This document shows, piece after piece, positions 8,247 through 16,867 of a stretch of 37,382 bases of DNA. The stretch is from CAZLYK01 sp964563495 (lineage in GTDB: Bacteria; Acidobacteriota; Blastocatellia; RBC074). The notes below the pieces were generated by a model. The model saw only the letters and a list, made by a program, of their open reading frames with translations, had not been told where the DNA came from and made no database searches. Location of the stretch: contig CAZLYK010000045.1 of assembly GCA_964563495.1 (NCBI GenBank), forward strand, positions 1 through 37,382, read 5' to 3'. The position numbers were made by a program, and so were the translations under genes. Every line of letters starts with the position of its first letter. Within the stretch, counting starts at the first letter, position 1.

Positions 8247-9752
8247 ATGGTTTCAAAATCACTTGCGACCTCTATCCTGGTGGCAGCTGGGTTGATTACC
8301 TGCGCCTACGCCCAAGAGAAGCCGGTGGGACAATTTGAGAGTCACGAAGACGTGGGAAATGTCGCCACTCCCGGTTCGGTGGTTTACGATGCGGCGAAGC
8401 AGACATACACGATCAGCGCTTCGGGGACAAATATGTGGGCGGGTAAAGATGAGTTCCATTTCGTCTGGAAGCGGATGAAAGGGAACTTCATTCTGCGCGC
8501 GAGGGCGGAGTTCATGGGCAAGGGTGTTGATCCGCATCGCAAAATCGGCTGGATCATCCGTCCCGGTCTGGAGACCGATTCACCGCATGTCAATGCTGCT
8601 TTACACGGAGATGGTCTGACCTCGTTTCAATTCCGGCGCACAAAAGGGGCGATCACGGAGCAAGTGGAGTTTACGGCGAAGGGGCCGGATGTCGTCCAAC
8701 TCGAACGCAAGGGAAATCGCTACATCATGTCCGTCGCCCATTTCGGCGAGACGTTCACGACCAAGGAAATTTCAGATATCTCGCTGGGCGATGAGGTTTA
8801 TGCCGGTCTTTACGTTTGCTCACACAACAACCGCGTAGTCGAAACCGCCGTTTTCGGTGATGTGGAAATCGTCGTGCCGGCCAGAGAGAACTTCGTGCCC
8901 TACCGCGAATACATCGGCAGCAATCTGGAGGTCATGGATCTCGCTACCAATCGGCGAAGAGTTCTATACCGCGTCAAGGATTCGCTGCAAGCGCCCAATT
9001 GGACGCGCGACGGGAAGGCGCTGATCTACAACCACAATGGCCTGCTCTATCGCTTTGATCTGAGGACAAACACTCCGGCCGTGTTTGACACCGGCGAGGT
9101 GAAGCGGAACAACAACGACCACGTTATCTCGTTCGACGGCAAGACGCTGGGCATCAGCAGCACCAGCGCTGAGGACGGCAACGTTTCGATGATTTATACC
9201 GTGCCGATGAGCGGCGGCAAACCGGTGAAGGTGACCAGGAAGGGTCCGTCGTATCTGCACGGTTGGTCGCCGGACAAAAAGTTTCTGATCTTTGCCGGCA
9301 GACGAAACGACGAATTCGATATTTACAAAATCCCGGCGCAAGGCGGCGAAGAGGTTCAACTGACGACCACGAAAGGCATAGATGACGGGCCCGAATACAC
9401 GCCAGACGGCAAATATATCTACTTCAACTCCCTCCGCACGGGCACGATGCAAATCTGGCGGATGAAGCCAGATGGCAGCGAGCAAACCCAGATCACGAAC
9501 GACCAATTGAACAACTGGTTTCCGCACATCTCGCCCGACGGCAAATGGATCGTTTTCATCACCTTCCCAAATGACATCGCGCCGGGCGATCACCCGTTTT
9601 ACAAACACGTTTACCTGCGGCTCATGCCCATCAGCGGCGGCGCACCCAAAGTCATTGCCTACCTCTATGGCGGGCAGGGCACGATCAATGTCCCGTCGTG
9701 GTCGCCGGACAGCAAGAAGATTGCGTTTGTCAGCAATACGGATATGAAGTAG
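8247..9752 (+). CDS. Exported LamG/DUF1349-like plus TolB-type propeller protein
   Basis: The 501-aa product has a signal peptide (about 1-22, ending CAYAQ). Residues about 28-215 form a beta-sandwich-like domain reminiscent of DUF1349 or concanavalin-like folds, with motifs WAGKDEFHFVWKRMKGNF and GWIIRPG. Residues about 225-501 carry TolB/PD40-type blades (WTRDGKALIYN, WSPDKKFLIFAG, YTPDGKYIYFNS, ISPDGKWIVF, WSPDSKKIAFVS). This suggests a periplasmic or surface binding protein rather than an enzyme; no catalytic residues are evident. AAAAAGGAG lies 7 bp before the ATG. The following gene on the strand is the GH3 enzyme, so a carbohydrate role is likely. Confidence 0.8.
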   Translation: MVSKSLATSILVAAGLITCAYAQEKPVGQFESHEDVGNVATPGSVVYDAAKQTYTISASGTNMWAGKDEFHFVWKRMKGNFILRARAEFMGKGVDPHRKIGWIIRPGLETDSPHVNAALHGDGLTSFQFRRTKGAITEQVEFTAKGPDVVQLERKGNRYIMSVAHFGETFTTKEISDISLGDEVYAGLYVCSHNNRVVETAVFGDVEIVVPARENFVPYREYIGSNLEVMDLATNRRRVLYRVKDSLQAPNWTRDGKALIYNHNGLLYRFDLRTNTPAVFDTGEVKRNNNDHVISFDGKTLGISSTSAEDGNVSMIYTVPMSGGKPVKVTRKGPSYLHGWSPDKKFLIFAGRRNDEFDIYKIPAQGGEEVQLTTTKGIDDGPEYTPDGKYIYFNSLRTGTMQIWRMKPDGSEQTQITNDQLNNWFPHISPDGKWIVFITFPNDIAPGDHPFYKHVYLRLMPISGGAPKVIAYLYGGQGTINVPSWSPDSKKIAFVSNTDMK

Positions 9753-9821
9753 TCGGACGAGAGAGGCGCCTGGCGCCGGTTTTGAGGCACAAACTTCTTT
9801 GGCTGAACTTTTCCGCTCACT

Positions 9822-12200
9822 ATGAGAAACCCATTCTTAATCGACCGCAAAAAGACTTTCATCGGCAGCCTGTTCTTGCTTGTCCTGTTGCTAATAGCCG
9901 GGATGTTCGGTATCCGTAGCAGCGCGGCGCAGGAGCCCGATTATCGCAATCCGAACCTGCCGATCGAGCGCCGCGTCACCGATCTGCTCAGCCGGATGAC
10001 CATCGAAGAGAAGGTCGCGCAGATGACCACGCTCTGGGTCAGAAAGCCGCAGCAGCGCAGACCCACCGGCAATTTTGGTGATCGCGGCGATTTCTCACCG
10101 GAAGAGGCTGCCGTCGTCATGAAAAACGGCATCGGCGAGATTGCGCGCCAACGCGAGCGGACTGACCCGCGACGCGGGGCGGCCTATGCCAACGCCGTGC
10201 AGAAGTGGCTCAAGGAAAACACGCGCCTCGGCATTCCGGCGATGTTGCACGATGAAATTCTGCATGGGCACATGGCCGCAGGCAGCACCAACTTCCCGAC
10301 GCCGATCTCATTGGCTTCGAGTTGGGACCCCGAACTGATCACGAAAATCTTCACCGCCGCCGCGCTCGAAACGCGGATTCGCGGCAGCCATCACGTGCTG
10401 GGGCCGAACCTCGATCTGGCGCGTGATCCGCGTTGGGGGCGCACCGAAGAGACCTACGGTGAAGACCCTTATCTAGCCTCGCGACTCGGCGTGGCCTGCA
10501 TCAAGGCGATTCAAGGGCCGGGGCCAAACGTAGACGGCGAACACGTCATGGCGACGGCCAAGCATTTCGCCGCGCACGGTCAGCCCGAGGGCGGTGCGAA
10601 TACCGCACCGGTCAACGTCTCCGAACGCATCCTGCGTGAAATCTTTTTACCGACGTTTGAGGCGGCGGTGAAAGAGGCGGGCGTGTTGAGCGTCATGCCT
10701 TCGTACAACGAAATTGACGGCGTTCCATCGCACGCCAATTATTGGCTGCTCGAAAAGCTATTGCGGCAGGAATGGGGTTTTCGCGGTCTGGTCGCAGCGG
10801 ATTACAACGGCATCTCGGAACTGGTCTCGCGTCACAAGGTCGCGATTGACCGGGCCGAAGCCGCGCGGCAGGCGCTCAATGCCGGCGTGGACATCGAATT
10901 GCCCGATCCTTCCTGCTATCCGCTGCTGCCACAACTGGTCAGCGAAGGCAAGGTTGCGCTGGCCGCCGTGGACAAATCGGTCGCACGCGTGCTGCGCGCC
11001 AAGTTTCAATTAGGGCTGTTCGAGAATCCCTACGTCGATGTCGAACGTGCCGTGGAGTTGACCAACAGCCAGACTCATCGCGACCTCGCCGCCGAAGCCG
11101 CGCGCCGTTCCATGGTGCTGCTTAAAAATGAAGGCGGGCTGTTGCCGTTGGATCGCAACAAACTGCAATCGATCGCCGTCATCGGCCCCAACGCGGCTGA
11201 CGTGCATCTGGGTGGGTACAGCGACGACCCCGGACGCGGCGTCAGCGTCTTGCAAGGCGTGCGTGACAAAGTGGGCGGCAATCTCACAGTCAATTACGCC
11301 GAAGGGTGCAAGATCACGAAAGAAGGCGGCAAATGGTGGGACGACCGTTCACAACTGAGCGATCCCGCCGTTGATGCCAGGCTGATTGCCGAAGCGGTCG
11401 AAGTCGCCAAAGCTTCGGATGTCGCCTTGCTGGTCGTCGGCGGCAACGAAGACACGAACAAAGAGGCCTGGGCGGACAATCACCTCGGCGACCGCGACAG
11501 TTTGGATTTGGTCGGCAGGCAGAACGATCTGGTCAAAGCCGTCGTTGAAACCGGCAAACCTACTATCGTCATGCTGATCAACAGCGGGCCGCTTTCAATC
11601 AATTACATTGCCGAAAAAGTCCCGGCCATTCTCGAAGGCTTTTATCTGGGCCAGGAGACCGGCGTCGCCGTGGCCGACGCGCTCTTCGGTGATTACAACC
11701 CCGGTGGGAAGCTGGCGGTCAGCTTCCCACGCTCAGTCGGGCAACTGCCCATCTACTATAACCACAAACCGACAGCGCGGCGCGGCTATCTTTACACGGG
11801 CAAGGAACCGCTCTTCCCGTTCGGCTTTGGGCTGAGCTACACGACATTTGAATACTCGAATTTGATCGTCACCCCCACGCAGATCGGCCCGAACGGGCAG
11901 GCGGAAGTCGTCGTCACCGTCAAGAATACCGGCCAGCGCGCGGGCGATGAGATTGTGCAGCTTTACATCCGCGACGAGGTGAGCTCCGTCACGCGTCCTG
12001 TTCTTGAATTGAAAGACTTCAAACGCATCATGCTCGCTCCGGGCGAGACCAAGACGGTCAATTTCGTCATCACGCCGGACAAGCTTGCATTTCTGGATTT
12101 AAACATGAACCGCACGGTCGAGCCGGGCTGGTTCAGCATCATGGTGGGACCGAATTCGGTCAAGCATGAGAAAGCGAGACTGGAAGTAGTCGCCAGATAA
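9822..12200 (+). CDS. GH3 family beta-glycosidase, exported
   Basis: The 792-aa enzyme has an N-terminal signal peptide (hydrophobic about 14-30, ending SSAAQ). It shows the three-domain GH3 architecture. The TIM-barrel part includes NLDLARDPRWGRTEETYGEDP, KHFAAHG, and the nucleophile region GLVAADYNG with Asp327 as probable nucleophile. The alpha/beta sandwich contains LLKNEGGLLPLD and a GGNEDTNKEAW loop in which Glu548 is a candidate acid/base. A fibronectin-III-like C-terminal domain starts near 690 (PFGFGLSYTTFEYSN). Length and order match periplasmic beta-glucosidases and xylosidases (BglX type). Exact specificity cannot be read from sequence. It sits 69 bp after the propeller gene and 119 bp before the CE15 esterase, consistent with a plant-polysaccharide unit. 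Confidence 0.93.
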   Translation: MRNPFLIDRKKTFIGSLFLLVLLLIAGMFGIRSSAAQEPDYRNPNLPIERRVTDLLSRMTIEEKVAQMTTLWVRKPQQRRPTGNFGDRGDFSPEEAAVVMKNGIGEIARQRERTDPRRGAAYANAVQKWLKENTRLGIPAMLHDEILHGHMAAGSTNFPTPISLASSWDPELITKIFTAAALETRIRGSHHVLGPNLDLARDPRWGRTEETYGEDPYLASRLGVACIKAIQGPGPNVDGEHVMATAKHFAAHGQPEGGANTAPVNVSERILREIFLPTFEAAVKEAGVLSVMPSYNEIDGVPSHANYWLLEKLLRQEWGFRGLVAADYNGISELVSRHKVAIDRAEAARQALNAGVDIELPDPSCYPLLPQLVSEGKVALAAVDKSVARVLRAKFQLGLFENPYVDVERAVELTNSQTHRDLAAEAARRSMVLLKNEGGLLPLDRNKLQSIAVIGPNAADVHLGGYSDDPGRGVSVLQGVRDKVGGNLTVNYAEGCKITKEGGKWWDDRSQLSDPAVDARLIAEAVEVAKASDVALLVVGGNEDTNKEAWADNHLGDRDSLDLVGRQNDLVKAVVETGKPTIVMLINSGPLSINYIAEKVPAILEGFYLGQETGVAVADALFGDYNPGGKLAVSFPRSVGQLPIYYNHKPTARRGYLYTGKEPLFPFGFGLSYTTFEYSNLIVTPTQIGPNGQAEVVVTVKNTGQRAGDEIVQLYIRDEVSSVTRPVLELKDFKRIMLAPGETKTVNFVITPDKLAFLDLNMNRTVEPGWFSIMVGPNSVKHEKARLEVVAR

Positions 12201-12319
12201 ACGAGCCCGGGCGGTGTTTTTGCCGGAGGTACCCCGGCAGAAAGAGTGAAGGATATGAAATAACTTGTGCGTCCGGTTACGGGCTGATCGCCGACCTTTT
12301 ATCAATCAGGAGCCGAATC

Positions 12320-13759
12320 ATGAAACAACCACACGCATTGATAATCGCCGCCACATCACTCTTTGCGCTCACCGGCGCTGCGATCTTCGCCCAGCAACCT
12401 CAGACGCCGCCGAGCCCTCAACAAATTGCTCAACCGGAGGCGACCAAGCAGGATCACCAGCGAATGATGGGGTTGCTCAACATCACTTCGCTGCGGCGAG
12501 GTGCCGATGGCAGAAACCCCGACGCGCCGAATGCAGCCAATTACGATGAATCCAAAGCCAATCCCTATCCGAACCTCCCGGATCCCCTCGTCTTGAAGAA
12601 TGGGAAGAAGGTGACGTCGGCGAAAATGTGGTGGACTCAGCGGCGTGTCGAGATCGTCGAGGATTTCGACCGGGAAATCTATGGCCGAATGCCCAAGGTT
12701 ACACCCAAAGTGAAATGGGAAGTGACCAGCACGACAAATGAAGTTAAATACGAAACGCCGGTCATAACGAAACAACTGATCGGCCACGTTGATAACTCTT
12801 CGTACCCGCAGATCACAGTAGACATTCGGTTGACCTTGACCACTCCAGCCAATGCGAAAGGGCCTGTCCCGGTGATTATGGAATTCGGTTTTGGAGGTGG
12901 GCCGCGTCCGGGTGGCGCTGCTCCGGCTGCTCCTCCGGCAGGGCCGCCTCCCGGCGCTGCACCGGCTGGGCCACCCTGGCAACAACAAGTTCTGGAAAGG
13001 GGCTGGGGTTATGCCATCCTCGTCCCCGGCAGCATTCAGGCGGATAACGGTGCGGGCCTGACCCAAGGCATCATCGGTTTGGTCAACAAGGGGCAACCGC
13101 GTAAGCCGGATGATTGGGGCGCATTGCGCGCCTGGGCCTGGGGCGCCAGCCGCGCATTGGATTATTTTGAGGCAGACAAATCTGTCAATGCCAGGCAGGT
13201 CGGCATCGAGGGCCACTCTCGTTATGGCAAAGCCACACTGGTAACCATGGCCTATGACTCGCGTTTCGCCATCGCTTATGTCAGTTCCTCCGGCGCAGGT
13301 GGGGCCAAGCTGCACCGCCGCAATTGGGGCGAGCTCGTCGAAAACGTCGCGGGCCAGAGCGAATACCATTGGATGGCCGGCAATTATATGAAATACGCCG
13401 GGCCGCTGACCTGGGACGATCTGCCCGTAGATGCCCACGAACTGGTTGCGCTCTGCGCACCGCGCCCTGTCTTCATCAGCGCCGGCGCGACGAAGGGGGA
13501 TGGATGGGTAGATGCCAAGGGCATGTTCCTGGCTGCGGCAGGAGCCGGGCCGGTATACAAGTTGCTGGGAAAGAGGGATATGGGGACAACCGAGTTTCCC
13601 CCGATTGAGACAGGGTTGATGGATGGGGACGTGGCCTTTCGCCAGCATAGCGGCGGTCACACTCCCGGCCCGAATTGGCCGACGTTCCTTGCCTTCGCCG
13701 GTCGTTACTTCAAGGGGACGCCTCTGACTTCGGCCCAGTCTGCGGCCAGGGTGAAATAA
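12320..13759 (+). CDS. CE15 family glucuronoyl esterase, exported
   Basis: The 479-aa alpha/beta hydrolase has a signal peptide (about 1-25). The CE15 signature GIEGHSRYGKATL carries the nucleophile Ser300, and the catalytic His447 is in QHSGGHTPGPNW. The conserved WGASRALDYFE helix, the aromatic-rich YHWMAGNYMKY segment and LCAPRPVFIS all match the family. The acid residue is not assigned. CE15 enzymes hydrolyse esters between 4-O-methylglucuronic acid of xylan and lignin alcohols, so extracytoplasmic lignin-carbohydrate cleavage is the inferred role. An unusual Pro/Gly/Ala-rich insert occupies 192-219. AGGAG lies 7 bp before the ATG. Its partners are the GH3 gene upstream and GH39 downstream on the other strand. 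Confidence 0.88.
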   Translation: MKQPHALIIAATSLFALTGAAIFAQQPQTPPSPQQIAQPEATKQDHQRMMGLLNITSLRRGADGRNPDAPNAANYDESKANPYPNLPDPLVLKNGKKVTSAKMWWTQRRVEIVEDFDREIYGRMPKVTPKVKWEVTSTTNEVKYETPVITKQLIGHVDNSSYPQITVDIRLTLTTPANAKGPVPVIMEFGFGGGPRPGGAAPAAPPAGPPPGAAPAGPPWQQQVLERGWGYAILVPGSIQADNGAGLTQGIIGLVNKGQPRKPDDWGALRAWAWGASRALDYFEADKSVNARQVGIEGHSRYGKATLVTMAYDSRFAIAYVSSSGAGGAKLHRRNWGELVENVAGQSEYHWMAGNYMKYAGPLTWDDLPVDAHELVALCAPRPVFISAGATKGDGWVDAKGMFLAAAGAGPVYKLLGKRDMGTTEFPPIETGLMDGDVAFRQHSGGHTPGPNWPTFLAFAGRYFKGTPLTSAQSAARVK

Positions 13760-13773
13760 TGGCCATCAATTCA

Positions 13774-13819
13774 GTCCATTTCGTCATGACGGCGCAGGCG
13801 CCGTCATGACGAAATGGAC
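13774..13819. terminator. Perfect 22-bp palindrome between convergent genes
   Basis: Arms 13774-13795 and 13798-13819 are exact reverse complements with only a 2-nt loop. It sits between the stop codons of the convergent CE15 (ends 13759) and Nif3-like (ends 13845) genes. A bidirectional terminator is the likeliest role, although no T-tract is present on either side. Confidence 0.65.
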
Positions 13820-13844
13820 AAAGTCGAGTCTATTAAAGACAGGT

Positions 13845-14738
13845 TCATCGGACGGGCTTGTCTGGACGCCAGAACGGTTCTGCTGCCGCGATGAACTCTA
13901 TCGGAACCTCATTGATAAACCCTTTCAGCCATTCGGCGCAATATTTCATTCCCGCCTGTTCGGACACTACATGACCCAAGACAATCAGAGCCTTCTTTTG
14001 CCCTGATGCAATCGCGTCCTGCGCATATTCGACCAGCTCCCATTCGTGCGTCTCGCCTACCACAAGAACATCAATCTCGGGTCGCGCCAGAAACGGGATG
14101 CCCGGCATGAGGCTCACATTTCCCCAACTCGCGAGGACCCGCTTGACCGGCAACCTCGGATCGCCCACCACACGCATGGTCCGTATCTTCAGCTTCGTTT
14201 CCATTTCTCCGGCAAAGCGGGCGAGCGGCGTTCCCGGAAAAGTAAACATCCGGGGATTCTGGGGGTCGGCGTTCTTCTCCCAACCGAGTTCACGCGTCAT
14301 CCCCGTAGCGATCCCGTCCGGGCGACGCCCGTGCCAATGATCGTGGAAGTGGAAGACAATCATGTTGTGCCGGTTGAGGAAATCCAGTTTGTACTGATAG
14401 GTCGGGTCTTGCAGGATTTGCTCAGTTCGATCCTGGTGCGAGAAGAAAGTCGACTCATGTGTGATGACCATGTTTTTCCCGCTTGCGGCGGCGCGCTGAA
14501 CGACATCAAGCGTCGCCATCATTGTCGTGGCGATCCCTTTGACGGGCGTTTCCGCAGCGCCGGCAATGATGTTATCAACGGTCTGGGCGCGCCATGGAAT
14601 GCCGACGTTGGCTTTGATCCGATCAATCACCTGTCCGGCAGTGAGTGGCCGGCTCGCCTGCGGGCGTGCGAGCTTCGCTGCCGCCAGCCCCATTGAAGTG
14701 AGGAGGAAAGTGCGACGTGATGCATCGTAGGTGGTCAT
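13845..14738 (-). CDS. Tat-exported Nif3/DUF34-like protein
   Basis: The 297-aa product starts with a twin-arginine signal (SRRTFLLTSMG, residues 7-17, followed by an Ala-rich hydrophobic stretch). The mature part resembles the Nif3-like dinuclear metal-binding family. Features are VDNIIAG near the start, THESTFF (metal-ligand-type His/Glu), the His-rich FHFHDHWHGR segment, VVGETHEWELVEYAQDA and the C-terminal VLGHVVSEQAGM, which supplies a further His and Glu. Family members are mostly cytoplasmic and their reaction is unsettled (annotated as GTP cyclohydrolase 1 type 2). An exported version is notable and suggests a distinct hydrolase, loaded with metal before export. It has no operon partner. 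The GH39 gene follows on the same strand upstream. Confidence 0.75.
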   Translation of the reverse strand: MTTYDASRRTFLLTSMGLAAAKLARPQASRPLTAGQVIDRIKANVGIPWRAQTVDNIIAGAAETPVKGIATTMMATLDVVQRAAASGKNMVITHESTFFSHQDRTEQILQDPTYQYKLDFLNRHNMIVFHFHDHWHGRRPDGIATGMTRELGWEKNADPQNPRMFTFPGTPLARFAGEMETKLKIRTMRVVGDPRLPVKRVLASWGNVSLMPGIPFLARPEIDVLVVGETHEWELVEYAQDAIASGQKKALIVLGHVVSEQAGMKYCAEWLKGFINEVPIEFIAAAEPFWRPDKPVR

Positions 14739-14783
14739 AGATTTAATAGTTCCTGACAGCGATTTTGGCTTGGATGTTCAGGT

Positions 14784-14825
14784 TAACGTAGGGGGCAGAC
14801 ACACACAAGTCTGCCCCCTACGTTA
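14784..14825. repeat. Perfect 17-bp palindrome 3' of GH39
   Basis: Arms 14784-14800 and 14809-14825 are exact complements around the loop ACACACAA. It lies 28 bp beyond the GH39 stop on the minus strand and upstream of the Nif3-like gene. A terminator or transcript-end role is plausible; there is no T-tract. Confidence 0.7.
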
Positions 14826-14852
14826 CAGGCCGCAGAATTCACGCCCGGGTGC

Positions 14853-16538
14853 TTACCACGTCAGCCGCAGCAGCGACACGCCCTGACGCGGCAAGCTGAA
14901 TTTCAACCTGACGCGTTCATTCGCCGTATGCAGCCACTCCGGAGAACTCAGCGATTGCAATTGCCCGGCGTTCTCAAGCTGTTTGTACTGTTCCGGCGTT
15001 GGCCGCTGCGGCGAACCCAGCTTTTTCCAGACCTCGTACGAGTTGCTGTGTTCCGCATCAATGCGGTAGTGATGCAGCAGCGTCCGCCCGTTGGGCAGCC
15101 CCTCCACGACAACTTCTATTTGGCTTGGCGCCGCCGGCAGGTCATCATCGTGATAATTCCAAACCAGCACGGAAACGGCGCGATCCTGGCGGCTCGCCAA
15201 CGCATTCACGTCGGGATTGCCGCGCACGCCATTGTCGCGGATAGCTTCGAGCGTCAGCGCGCCCGAGCTCTCGACGACCATGCGTTCGCCGCCCATTTGG
15301 CCGAGCATGCGAAAAACATTGAGCACCGGCTTGTTTATTCCATTCGTCGCCAGGTCGCGGAAGCCATCGAAATACGGCTGGTCTTCAAACTCAAAAGCCC
15401 AGGTGACCGAGCCCAACAGATTGATGCCGTGCAGGTCGGCCAGTTCGTAGGTGCGCGCGAGCTGCGCGGCGGTATAACTCGAGTACATCGTCCCATTGCG
15501 ATAGCCGTTCTGCGGATAGACGCGCGACGAACAGGCCGCGCAGCCTTCCGGGTCGGATTCTCCGATAACGATGGGCGTATCGCGATATTCGGGAAACGAA
15601 GCCACGATCTGAAAGCCGTTCGAGATGGCTTTGAGTTGGTTGCTGATTCCCATCCGCACTCGCCCGTCCACCACGCGCGGCGCGCCCTTGGCGTGAAAGC
15701 CGATGTAATCGAGCGGCGCACCCGTTTTGCTCGTGGCAGCATTCTTCCCACGCAAGCAATGTTCGAGGAAGCCGCGCAGGAACTGTTGCGTCTTCTCGCT
15801 CAATGGCCCGGTGACGTGGGGCCCGCCGATACGCGCGGTCGGCAGCGCGCGCTTCACGGCGTCGGCGGTGTAATCGTAGAGCTTGAAATACTCTTCCGGC
15901 GTGCTTTGCCAATAACCAATGTCCGGCTCATTCCACAATTCCCACCACCAGCTTTCGACTTCGGCGCGGCCATACTTCTCGACCGAATGGTGAACCCATT
16001 GATAAATCAACTCCGCCCACCTCGCGTAATCGCGCGGCGGGTGCGCCCAGCCGGTGTAGATCGTGTTATAGGTTTTCCCGATGTCCCACTCGTGGCGGTA
16101 CGGCTGCGGTTTGACCGAGAGCGCTTCGGGCATAAACCCAATCTCGACCAGCGGCTTCATTTTGCGTTCGAGCAGCGTGTCGAAGATGCGGTCCACTATC
16201 GTCCAGTCATAGCGCGGCTTACCCGTGGCGTCTTCGGTGTAAACATTGGTTGAGCCCCACTTGAGCGCCGCCGCGCCGTCGCCGGTCGTCAGCAGGTTGT
16301 GTGTCCGCACGAAGACCGGCGCGGGACTTAACGCGGCAATCTCTGAGAGCAGCTTCCGGCCATCTTTCATGTAGGTGTAGTTCGGTTCGTCGTAACCAAA
16401 GAAACTCCAGACCGGCTTCATCGGCCCTTTGCTTTTGGTCGCGTCTACACGAATCGAAACGCGGTCCGTCTGATCGAACGATAAACTGCTCAAGAGGGCG
16501 GCGAAGAAGAGGGCGGCGGCAGTTTTTGTTAGTCGCAT
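14853..16538 (-). CDS. GH39-like beta-xylosidase, exported
   Basis: The 561-aa product has a signal peptide (MRLTKTAAALFFAALLSS at the N-terminus). The frame is open further upstream, but I chose the ATG at 16538 because GGGGGA lies just upstream and the signal peptide begins there. The TIM barrel shows clan GH-A hallmarks: WWELWNEPDIG with acid/base Glu204 and PIVIGESDPEG with nucleophile Glu327. VRTHNLLTTGDG and YDWTIVDRIFDTLLERKMKPLVEIGFMP near the N-terminus are typical of GH39 xylosidases. A C-terminal beta-sandwich (about 410-561) completes the family layout. Xylo-oligosaccharide hydrolysis in the periplasm is the best inference. Other GH-A xylosidase-like specificities are possible. 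It complements the CE15 and GH3 genes nearby. Confidence 0.88.
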   Translation of the reverse strand: MRLTKTAAALFFAALLSSLSFDQTDRVSIRVDATKSKGPMKPVWSFFGYDEPNYTYMKDGRKLLSEIAALSPAPVFVRTHNLLTTGDGAAALKWGSTNVYTEDATGKPRYDWTIVDRIFDTLLERKMKPLVEIGFMPEALSVKPQPYRHEWDIGKTYNTIYTGWAHPPRDYARWAELIYQWVHHSVEKYGRAEVESWWWELWNEPDIGYWQSTPEEYFKLYDYTADAVKRALPTARIGGPHVTGPLSEKTQQFLRGFLEHCLRGKNAATSKTGAPLDYIGFHAKGAPRVVDGRVRMGISNQLKAISNGFQIVASFPEYRDTPIVIGESDPEGCAACSSRVYPQNGYRNGTMYSSYTAAQLARTYELADLHGINLLGSVTWAFEFEDQPYFDGFRDLATNGINKPVLNVFRMLGQMGGERMVVESSGALTLEAIRDNGVRGNPDVNALASRQDRAVSVLVWNYHDDDLPAAPSQIEVVVEGLPNGRTLLHHYRIDAEHSNSYEVWKKLGSPQRPTPEQYKQLENAGQLQSLSSPEWLHTANERVRLKFSLPRQGVSLLRLTW

Positions 16539-16625
16539 AAGTAGAATCCCCCGAGCATGAATACTCCAAAGAAGGCCCAAAGTCAGGTGCGGCCCAAAGG
16601 GAAGAGGGGAATTCATCCACGCAAG

Positions 16626-16741
16626 GAAGAAAATAGACAGGATTCACAGGATTTTCACAGGATTAAACAGGATCAAAAGACAAGACAGAACAAAATCCTG
16701 TGAATCCTGTGAAAATCCTGTGAATCCTGTCTATTTTCTTC
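16626..16741. repeat. Perfect 39-bp palindrome built of CAGGATT motifs
   Basis: Arms 16626-16664 and 16703-16741 are exact complements around a 38-nt loop. Each arm contains iterated ACAGGATT units spaced by TC or TTTTC and starts with AATAGACAGGATT. A related single arm lies at 31626-31662. It occupies the gap between the GT4 gene end (16868) and the GH39 start (16538). The remaining DNA at 16742-16867 shows no gene. Confidence 0.85.
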
Positions 16742-16867
16742 TCATTAAAGACGAGTACGACCGGCTGTTAGGCGAGTAAACTTCTTCAGCTCTGCTTCAC
16801 CGCCAGCTGGTCTACGCGTCGCCACAGGCAGCGGCCGCTCGCGGCTTGGTTTCTTCTGGCAATCATA

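Noticed and set aside
9765..9785. Short GGCGCC-type hairpin followed by TTTT after the propeller gene
   Set aside because: The stem is only 5 bp and the next gene starts soon after, so it is too weak to call a terminator.
12356..13660. A 434-codon minus-strand open frame
   Set aside because: It is antisense to the CE15 gene, whose Ser and His motifs and signal peptide show the true frame.
14928..16253. A 441-codon plus-strand open frame
   Set aside because: It is antisense to the GH39 gene, rich in Arg and Ala without a family motif, and lacks a ribosome site. The minus strand has catalytic motifs and a signal peptide.
16626..16741. Possible CRISPR array from the iterated CAGGATT units
   Set aside because: Units are only about 8 bp, spacers are a few bases, and the second half is the inverse of the first. 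No cas gene is present.
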